A stretch of 64,000 bases of DNA, taken from an uncultured Clostridia bacterium (GTDB lineage: Bacteria; Bacillota; Clostridia; Oscillospirales; Acutalibacteraceae). Positions 58,661-64,000 of this stretch are shown piece after piece. Below the pieces are notes generated by a model. That model had not been told where the DNA came from and did no database searches. It saw only the letters and a list, made by a program, of their open reading frames with translations. The number at the start of each line of letters is the position of its first letter. Positions within the stretch are counted from its first letter, which is position 1. The position numbers were made by a program, and so were the translations under genes. The stretch lies in assembly GCA_944384985.1 (NCBI GenBank), contig CALWVM010000001.1, positions 62,001 to 126,000 on the forward strand, in the 5' to 3' direction.

Positions 58661-59551
58661 ATGCTTTTCCGCCGGCAAAACGGAGCAAAGGAAAGGGCGG
58701 TTCCGCCCGCGGATAAAACTATGAAAACGCCGAAAGTCAAAAGCGCGGGCCAGATCTTTCTGATCCCGCAGGAATCCATCGCGCCGAACCCCAACCAGCC
58801 GCGGCAGCGGTTTGATTACGACGAGTTAGAGGGCCTGGCACAGAGCATCCGTCAAAACGGCATTTTGCAGCCGATCACGGTGCGCCAGACGGAGACGGGC
58901 TTTGAACTGATCTCCGGCGAGCGGCGCCTGCGCGCCGCAAGGCTCGTGGGACTCACCAAGATCCCCGCCATCATTGCGGAGATCGACAATAAGAATTCGG
59001 CGGTGTTTTCGCTGATCGAAAACCTGCAAAGACAGGATCTCGACTGTTTTGAGGAAGCTGAGGCGATCGACCGGTTGGTGACCGATTACGGCATGAGCCG
59101 CGAGGAATTGAGCCGGAAGCTCGGCAAGGCGCCCTCTACCCTTTCCAACAAGCTGCGGCTTCTGCGGCTGCCGGAGGACATGCGCTACCGCCTGACGCGC
59201 GCAGGGCTCACCGAACGCCATGCCCGGGCGCTTTTGCAGCTCGACAATGACGACCAGCGCGCGCGGGCACTGGGGATCATGATCGACCGCCGTTTGACCG
59301 TGCAGGAAAGCGAACGGCTCGTCGAGCAGATGCTCGCGAAGACCGGCAAGAACCGCACGAATTTCCGTGGGATCCGCGATGTGCGCGTATTTATCAATAC
59401 GCTGAACCATGCCGTGGACGCCATCCGCCGCGCCGGTGTGGACGCCGACGCCGCGAAGAGCGAGACGCCGGAATACATCGAGTATGTCGTGCGCATCCCG
59501 AAGCTCGAGCAGTTGAAACTGCCGTTGTCTTCGGAAGATGAGGCGGTTTGA
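58661..59551 (+). CDS. noc: Nucleoid occlusion protein Noc (ParB-like)
   Basis: A CTP-dependent ParB paralogue that binds its own palindromic sites and keeps the divisome off the nucleoid. The ParB/Srx fold shows PNPNQPRQRFD, GILQPITVR and ISGERRLRAARLVGL. The helix-turn-helix is SREELSRKLGKAPSTLSNKLRLL, and the tail EYIEYVVRIPKLEQL is Noc-like. I prefer ATG 58661 because MLFRRQNGAKER could be the short amphipathic membrane-binding helix of Noc. ATG 58721 gives a shorter protein, and 58601 is also open. No strong ribosome binding site decides it. Position after rsmG is the standard Noc locus. Confidence 0.85.
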   Translation: MLFRRQNGAKERAVPPADKTMKTPKVKSAGQIFLIPQESIAPNPNQPRQRFDYDELEGLAQSIRQNGILQPITVRQTETGFELISGERRLRAARLVGLTKIPAIIAEIDNKNSAVFSLIENLQRQDLDCFEEAEAIDRLVTDYGMSREELSRKLGKAPSTLSNKLRLLRLPEDMRYRLTRAGLTERHARALLQLDNDDQRARALGIMIDRRLTVQESERLVEQMLAKTGKNRTNFRGIRDVRVFINTLNHAVDAIRRAGVDADAAKSETPEYIEYVVRIPKLEQLKLPLSSEDEAV

Positions 59552-59690
59552 AGTCAGATGTCAGATTCCAGAAATCTGAGGACAGACGTGCGGCGGGACA
59601 GTTTTCCGCAATGCATTGGTTTCGCAGCAGACTTCCCTTTACGCGTCTGATTTCTCGTCTCTCACCTCTCACCTCTGAATTCTGTCCGCC
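59552..59690. repeat. Short array-bounded repeat after noc (copy 16)
   Basis: GAAGTCAGATGTCAGATTCC array beginning at the noc stop codon, GACGTGCGGCGGGACAG end, and a right array CTGATTTCTCGTCTCTCACC...CTGAATTCTG. No hairpin module is inside. The stretch 59691-59837 holds nothing I recognise. Confidence 0.6.
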
Positions 59691-59837
59691 CTGCGCCCAT
59701 TGGCGCATACACTTCGTAAAACGTGGGCGGCGGCCCACCCCTGTCGCCGTTCCGTTTTAAATATCCATATCCTTCTCTTTCACACCCCACATCCACAGCG
59801 GAACAGCGGTTCGGGATCTCCCGGCCGCTGTTTCGCG

Positions 59838-60265
59838 TTTTAGATGTTAGATTATAGATGTTAGACGTTAGATGCGGGGTGGGGAAATTACTGCAAAGCC
59901 GCTCATACCGCTTCTAATCCCTGTATTTTGATCTCTGACTACCGGAAGCGCCCCGCCTCCTCCCACCCCGCCGTACGTTTCACGTGAAACGTCAAAATCC
60001 TCTGTTTGCGCCCAATGGGGACCTACGGCTTTTCGGGCAGGACTTTCCCCTGCGGTCTCTCCCTCCGGCAACGGCGCCGTCCCTTTTGTCGCTGTGCGAC
60101 GTTTCCCCGCACTGCGGGGAATCACCCTCGGAAGACGGGAGGAAAGGGGTTGTGTTAACTTTCGGTTGTGCGTTTCCCCTCTGACGGGCGCCGTCGCCGA
60201 AGCGTCGCCTGCAAATCTCAGCGGTAACCTTTCCGACAGCTCTGATGTCTGCATTCTGAATTCTG
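59838..60265. repeat. Tandem array-bounded repeats with module C before parA (copy 17)
   Basis: A minimal copy at 59838-59940 (TTAGATGTTAGATTATAGATG, GATGCGGGGTGGGGAAATT, then CATACCGCTTCTAATCCC) is followed by a parS site. A module-C copy (CTCTCCCTCCGGCAACGGC to GACGGGAGGAAAGG) lies at 60056-60147. A CTGATGTCTGCATTCTGAATTCTG array is at 60240-60265. Confidence 0.75.
59976..59991. promoter_or_regulatory. parS site between noc and parA
   Basis: CGTTTCACGTGAAACG: the 14-bp parS core is perfect and only the outermost base pair differs from TGTTTCACGTGAAACA. It is intergenic, just downstream of a repeat copy and 500 bp before parA. Confidence 0.88.
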
Positions 60266-60490
60266 ATTTCCGGAAGCACGCCCTGTCCTGTCCCAAAAAC
60301 CGGGCTGCGTTTCCAAAAAAGCCCTTTCCTTTTCCCAGTGTTTATGCTATACTATAAAAACCAAAGATTTCCCGTTCGCGGGCGGCGTTGTCGGCGAACG
60401 CGCGATGGATTTGCGGGCGCGTTGTTCGCCCCGCGGGGTTCCGAGCGGTGCGCGTTCGGACAAGTCATTTTTCGGAGCTGAAGCAAATTT

Positions 60491-61258
60491 ATGGCAAAAA
60501 CCATTTCCATAATCAACCAGAAAGGCGGGGTCGGCAAGACCACTACGGCGGTCAACCTGTCCGCGGCGGTCGGGGCGCTCGGCAAAAAGGTCCTCATCTG
60601 CGATGTGGACCCGCAGGGCAACACCACCAGCGGCTACGGCATCAATAAGCGGTCGATTAAAACCTCTGCATATGATGTGCTCATCAACGAAGCGCCGGCC
60701 GCGCAAGGCGTAATGAACACAAAGTTTAAAAATGTCGATATTCTCCCGTCCGATATCAATTTGGCGGGCGCAGAAGTCGAGCTCATCGCGCTGGACCGGC
60801 GCGAGAGCCGCCTGAAAGCCGCGCTTGCGAGTGTTTGGGAAGCCTACGACTTCGTGTTTTTGGACTGCCCCCCCTCGCTGGGGCTGATTACCATTAACGC
60901 GCTGTGCGCGTCCGACAGCTTTTTGGTGCCCATCCAGTGCGAATACTATGCGCTCGAGGGGCTCGCCCAGCTGATGGCGACGGTGCGGCAAATAAAAAGG
61001 CTTTATAACCCGCAGCTGGAGCTTGAGGGTGTGCTGCTGACGATGTACGACGGGCGGCTGAACCTCACCGCGCAGGTGGTCGAGGAGGTCAAAAAATTCT
61101 TCCCGCAGAAGGTTTACAAATCCACGATCCCGCGCAACGTGCGGCTTTCGGAAGCGCCGAGCTTCGGCCAGCCCGTGATGTATTATGACAAAGCCTCCAA
61201 AGGCGCGCAGGCCTACGAGGCATTTGCCGAGGAATTTCTTAAGAAGCAAAGGCATTGA
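60491..61258 (+). CDS. parA: Chromosome partitioning ATPase ParA (Soj)
   Basis: 255 residues from ATG 60491. The deviant Walker A is QKGGVGKTTT (10-19), with CDVDPQGNTTSGYG and FLDCPPSLGLITINAL. A typical Soj without an N-terminal DNA-binding extension. It moves ParB-parS complexes and in Bacillus also tunes DnaA activity. Upstream, TATACT at 60348-60353 is a possible -10 with a poor -35. A lipoprotein gene, not parB, follows 31 bases later. Confidence 0.96.
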   Translation: MAKTISIINQKGGVGKTTTAVNLSAAVGALGKKVLICDVDPQGNTTSGYGINKRSIKTSAYDVLINEAPAAQGVMNTKFKNVDILPSDINLAGAEVELIALDRRESRLKAALASVWEAYDFVFLDCPPSLGLITINALCASDSFLVPIQCEYYALEGLAQLMATVRQIKRLYNPQLELEGVLLTMYDGRLNLTAQVVEEVKKFFPQKVYKSTIPRNVRLSEAPSFGQPVMYYDKASKGAQAYEAFAEEFLKKQRH

Positions 61259-61289
61259 CGCGCAGGCGTCATGCGGGAAGGAGCGGGCC

Positions 61290-61895
61290 ATGAAACAACG
61301 AATCTTTGCACTGTGTGCGGTTGTCGTGGTGCTGGCGGCGGGGCTGTTCGGCTGCGGCCAGCGGGAGTTTGTCAAAGATGACGCGGCGCCGACCGTGCCG
61401 GAGACCACCACCGAGGAAACCACCGCGCCGGAAGAAGACGGCTTCGTGTTTGCGGCGGACATCCGCATGGGCATGACCATTGCCGAGGTGCAGGCCGCAA
61501 TCGGGCAGGTCACGGACGTAACGACCGCTGAGGACGGCAGAAGGCAGTTTTCCAACGATTTTTCGGGTGTGTTTATCAACTATTCTACGACGAAAAGCGT
61601 CATTTTCATGTTTGACAGTGCGGACGACCGGCTCGAGCAGCTGCAGTTCCGCGGCGCAACGGATACCGATGGCGCGAATACCGCGGACGCGGTCGCCCTG
61701 TTCGACGTGCGCTACGGCGCGCATGCCGAATACGAGGGCAACTACCCCAACTGCATCTGGAAGCTGAACGATGTGTATATCGTGCTTTCCGAATTGGACG
61801 AGAACAGCTACGCCGTGACGTACACGCAGGCGGACTACTTCGAGGAAGCCTACCCCGAAGAAGCTGAGGTGTACCGCCGCGCGGCACAATCTTAA
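61290..61895 (+). CDS. Lipoprotein of unknown function inserted between parA and parB
   Basis: 201 residues from ATG 61290 after GGGAAGGAG. The signal peptide MKQRIFALCAVVVVLAAGLF ends at a probable lipobox Cys22, then a Thr/Glu-rich linker (PETTTEETTAPEE). The mature domain carries IRMGMTIAEVQAAIG, which resembles the GMT-x2-EV motif of SmpA/BamE-like folds, and three or four predicted beta strands. It sits exactly 31 bases from both parA and parB on the same strand, so it is presumably cotranscribed. The par operon normally has no such gene. The role is unknown; an envelope link for segregation is speculation. Confidence 0.82.
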   Translation: MKQRIFALCAVVVVLAAGLFGCGQREFVKDDAAPTVPETTTEETTAPEEDGFVFAADIRMGMTIAEVQAAIGQVTDVTTAEDGRRQFSNDFSGVFINYSTTKSVIFMFDSADDRLEQLQFRGATDTDGANTADAVALFDVRYGAHAEYEGNYPNCIWKLNDVYIVLSELDENSYAVTYTQADYFEEAYPEEAEVYRRAAQS

Positions 61896-61926
61896 ACGCG
61901 AAGTTTCGCAGGAAAGGGATAAGGAT

Positions 61927-62775
61927 ATGGCAAAAAAAGGAGGTCTCGGCAAGGGCGTGGACGCGCTGTTCTTTGACAACGCCGTCGAAGAGGGCGTCGT
62001 GACCCTGCCGCTTTCGGAGATCGAACCGAACCGGGCACAGCCGCGCAAGACCTTTGACGAGGCGGCGCTCGCGGAACTGGCGGAAAGCATCGCCGAACAC
62101 GGCGTTTTGCAGCCGCTGCTTGTGCGGCCGCAAGCCGTCGGCGGTTATCGTCTGGTCGCGGGCGAACGGCGGTACCGCGCCGCGCGCATGGCGGGCTTAA
62201 AAGAAGTCCCCGTGACTGTGCGCGAAATGACCGACGAGGAAGAGAGTGTTTTTGCGCTCATTGAGAATTTGCAGCGCGAGGACCTGAACCCGCTGGAAGA
62301 AGCCGAGGGTTTGCAGCAGCTCATCACGCGGTTCGGCTTGACGCAGGAGCAGGCGGCTGCGCGCGTGGGCAAAAGCCGCACCGCTGTCACAAACGCCCTG
62401 CGGCTGTTGCAGCTGCCCGAAGAGACGGCGGCCCTCGTGCGCGACGGCAAGCTTTCAATGGGCCATGCGCGCGCGCTGCTTTCCGTGGAGGATCCGGCGG
62501 CGATCAACGCGCTTGCGCAGCAGATCGTACAAAACGGCGTTTCGGTGCGCGAGACGGAACGGCTCGTGAAATCGGCGGGGCGCGAGAAAAAACCGACCGA
62601 GCGCCGTGCAAAGCGCCGCGACCGGTTTTATGACGAAGTGGAGCTGGCATTGAGCGAAACGCTCGGCCGCTCGGTGAAGGTCTATGTGGGCAAAGGCGGC
62701 CGCGGGACGCTGGAAATCGAATTTTTCGGCACGGACGACCTTAAAAAGCTTGCGGCGGCGTTCGACGAAGACTGA
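61927..62775 (+). CDS. parB: Chromosome partitioning protein ParB (Spo0J)
   Basis: 282 residues. A CTPase clamp that loads at parS and spreads. N-terminal KKGGLGKGVDALF is the ParA-stimulating segment. LPLSEIEPNRAQPRKTFDE and LVAGERRYRAARMAGL form the CTP fold, and LIENLQREDLNPLEEAEG follows. The helix-turn-helix is TQEQAAARVGKSRTAVTNALRLL. A C-terminal dimerisation domain ends VKVYVGKGGRGTLEIEFFGTDDL. Two parS sites lie within 5 kb. Confidence 0.96.
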   Translation: MAKKGGLGKGVDALFFDNAVEEGVVTLPLSEIEPNRAQPRKTFDEAALAELAESIAEHGVLQPLLVRPQAVGGYRLVAGERRYRAARMAGLKEVPVTVREMTDEEESVFALIENLQREDLNPLEEAEGLQQLITRFGLTQEQAAARVGKSRTAVTNALRLLQLPEETAALVRDGKLSMGHARALLSVEDPAAINALAQQIVQNGVSVRETERLVKSAGREKKPTERRAKRRDRFYDEVELALSETLGRSVKVYVGKGGRGTLEIEFFGTDDLKKLAAAFDED

Positions 62776-62813
62776 TACAGGGAATACCCTATAATCAACC
62801 TGTCAACAAAGTC

Positions 62814-63145
62814 TTTTCTCTCCCCCAGTCTCGCTAACGCTCGCCAGCCGCTGACAGCGGCCGTCCCCTTTGTCGCTACGCGACATTTCCCCACACTGTG
62901 GGGAATCACCCTCCTCAGAGGGGGCAACGCTTAACCGAAAGTTTGCAGAAACCCTTTCCTCCCTCTGACGAGGGAGGTGGCACGCGCTTTGCGCGTGACG
63001 GAGGGAGAGAACCCTTGAAAAAGCAAGGGTTCTGACTACCCCCAAGGCTTACTTCGCTCGCCAGCCGCTGACGGCGGCCGTCCCCTTTGTCGCTTCGCGA
63101 CATTTCTCCGCCCCGCGGGGAATCACCCCTGACAAGGGGAGCAAA
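62814..63145. repeat. Compound modular repeat between parB and serS (copy 18)
   Basis: Reversed module B (CTCTCCCCCAGTCTCGC...CAGAGGGGGCAACG) at 62817-62928. Reversed module A with GGCACGCGC-TTT-GCGCGTGAC is at 62958-63010. A third, shorter reversed B (CGCTCGCCAGCCGCTGAC...GACAAGGGGAGC) is at 63054-63142. Here the flanking heptamer arrays are missing. Confidence 0.82.
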
Positions 63146-63194
63146 AGGCACTTTATTTAACACGCTTACCTTATAATAATATCGGAGGCAAACT

Positions 63195-64000
63195 ATGCTG
63201 GACATCAAATTTGTTCGGGAGAACCCGGAGCTTGTCAAGGAAAACATCCGAAAGAAATTCCAGGATGAAAAACTGCCGCTTGTGGATGAAGCGATCGACC
63301 TCGACCGCCGCTACCGCGAATGCAAGGGCCGCGCGGACGGGCTGCGCGCCGATCGCAACCGCATCAGCAAGCAGATCGGCGCGCTGATGGCAAAAGGGCA
63401 GCGCGAGGAAGCGGAAGCGACCAAGAAAAAAGTTACCGAAATGGCGGATGAATTGAAGTCGCTCGAAGAGCAGGAGACCGAGCTTTCCGCACAGCTTCGC
63501 GAACGGATGCTTGTGATCCCGAACATCATCGGCCCGGATGTGCCCATCGGTAAAGACGACAGCGAGAACGTCGAGCGCGAGCGCTTCGGCGAGCCGGTCG
63601 TGCCGGATTTCGAGATCCCCTACCATGTGGACATCATGGAGAGCTTTGACGGCATCGACCTCGATTCCGCGCGCAAGACGAGCGGCAACGGCTTCTATTA
63701 CCTCAAAGGCGACATCGCGCGGCTGCATTCCGCCATCCTCTCCTATGCGCGCGATTTCATGATCGACCGCGGCTTCACCTATTACGTCCCGCCGTTCATG
63801 ATCCGCGGGAACGTCGTGACGGGCGTTATGAGCTTTGCCGAAATGGAAAACATGATGTATAAGATCGAGGGCGAGGATCTGTATTTGATCGGCACGAGCG
63901 AGCACTCGATGATCGGCAAATTCATCGACACGATCCTCCCGGAAAGCGACCTGCCGCAGACGCTCACGAGCTATTCGCCCTGCTTCCGCAAGGAGGTCGG
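63195..64000 (+). CDS. serS: Seryl-tRNA synthetase (partial, 3' end beyond window)
   Basis: 268 codons visible from ATG 63195, with GGAGG eight bases upstream. MLDIKFVRENPELVKENI begins the long antiparallel coiled-coil arm that binds tRNA-Ser (about 30-100, ending LVIPNIIGPDVPIG). The class II core follows with SGNGFYYLKGDIARLHSAIL, GTSEHSMIG and the start of motif 2 (SPCFRKE) at the window edge. TATAAT at 63172-63177 may be its -10. I saw no T-box upstream. Confidence 0.95.
   Translation, partial: MLDIKFVRENPELVKENIRKKFQDEKLPLVDEAIDLDRRYRECKGRADGLRADRNRISKQIGALMAKGQREEAEATKKKVTEMADELKSLEEQETELSAQLRERMLVIPNIIGPDVPIGKDDSENVERERFGEPVVPDFEIPYHVDIMESFDGIDLDSARKTSGNGFYYLKGDIARLHSAILSYARDFMIDRGFTYYVPPFMIRGNVVTGVMSFAEMENMMYKIEGEDLYLIGTSEHSMIGKFIDTILPESDLPQTLTSYSPCFRKEV

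Noticed and set aside
62776-63194. T-box or other amino-acid leader upstream of serS (and of aspS at 3390-3558)
   Set aside because: No T-box sequence or specifier-loop structure could be recognised. The serS leader is made of repeat modules.

Overview
This 64 kb window is a chromosomal segment of a fairly GC-rich Clostridia-type Firmicute, most likely an Oscillospirales (Ruminococcaceae/Oscillospiraceae) relative. The evidence is AGGAGG-type ribosome binding sites, frequent GTG/TTG starts, a RemB (DUF370) gene beside recF, a Noc gene in addition to ParA/ParB, LCP and YfmF/YfmH proteins, and the order dnaA-dnaN-yaaA-recF-remB-gyrB-gyrA diverging from rpmH-rnpA-yidD-yidC-jag-mnmE-mnmG-rsmG-noc-parA-parB. 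The replication origin must therefore lie near 47.8-50.6 kb. Every gene right of it is on the plus strand and most genes left of it are on the minus strand, as expected for co-orientation with two diverging forks.

Layout. 1-7.9 kb: purB (cut by the left edge), aspS, an LCP cell-wall ligase with a long acidic tail, a GH51 arabinofuranosidase and a zinc-ribbon membrane protein. 8.3-18.9 kb: a ten-gene LacI-controlled operon with allose-type sugar-phosphate enzymes (AlsE, AlsK, RpiB), a BMP-type nucleoside ABC importer, an intact nucleoside hydrolase and a second nucleoside-hydrolase homologue that has lost its catalytic residues. 19-21.9 kb: two XRE regulators and an AT-richer zinc-ribbon/LRR membrane protein, probably acquired. 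22-26.5 kb: folD, lgt and the M16 pair yfmH/yfmF. 26.6-33.9 kb: one 2,438-residue cyclic beta-1,2-glucan synthase-like protein. 34-39.4 kb: a radical SAM protein, Mrp, TadA and a CPBP membrane protease. 39.5-49.6 kb: the dnaA-to-gyrA replication block. 50.4-64 kb: the rpmH-to-parB block, with an unexpected lipoprotein between parA and parB, then serS (cut by the right edge).

The most striking feature is not a gene. Almost every intergenic gap above about 200 bp is filled by the same modular, hairpin-rich repeat. Its ends are roughly 7-bp arrays (TTAGATG... on one side, ...CATCTAA on the other) followed by an inverted end sequence, and between them lie interchangeable hairpin modules. Copies even split the conserved dnaN-yaaA-recF-remB-gyrB-gyrA operon, and one copy appears nested in another at 48.0-48.2 kb. 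I know of no named family for them.

The second theme is chromosome organisation. There are two parS sites, a near-perfect Noc-binding palindrome at 9.9 kb, and a DnaA whose DNA-reading DHTT motif is changed to THST. Canonical DnaA boxes are absent, but TGTTCAAAA iterons cluster between dnaA and dnaN.
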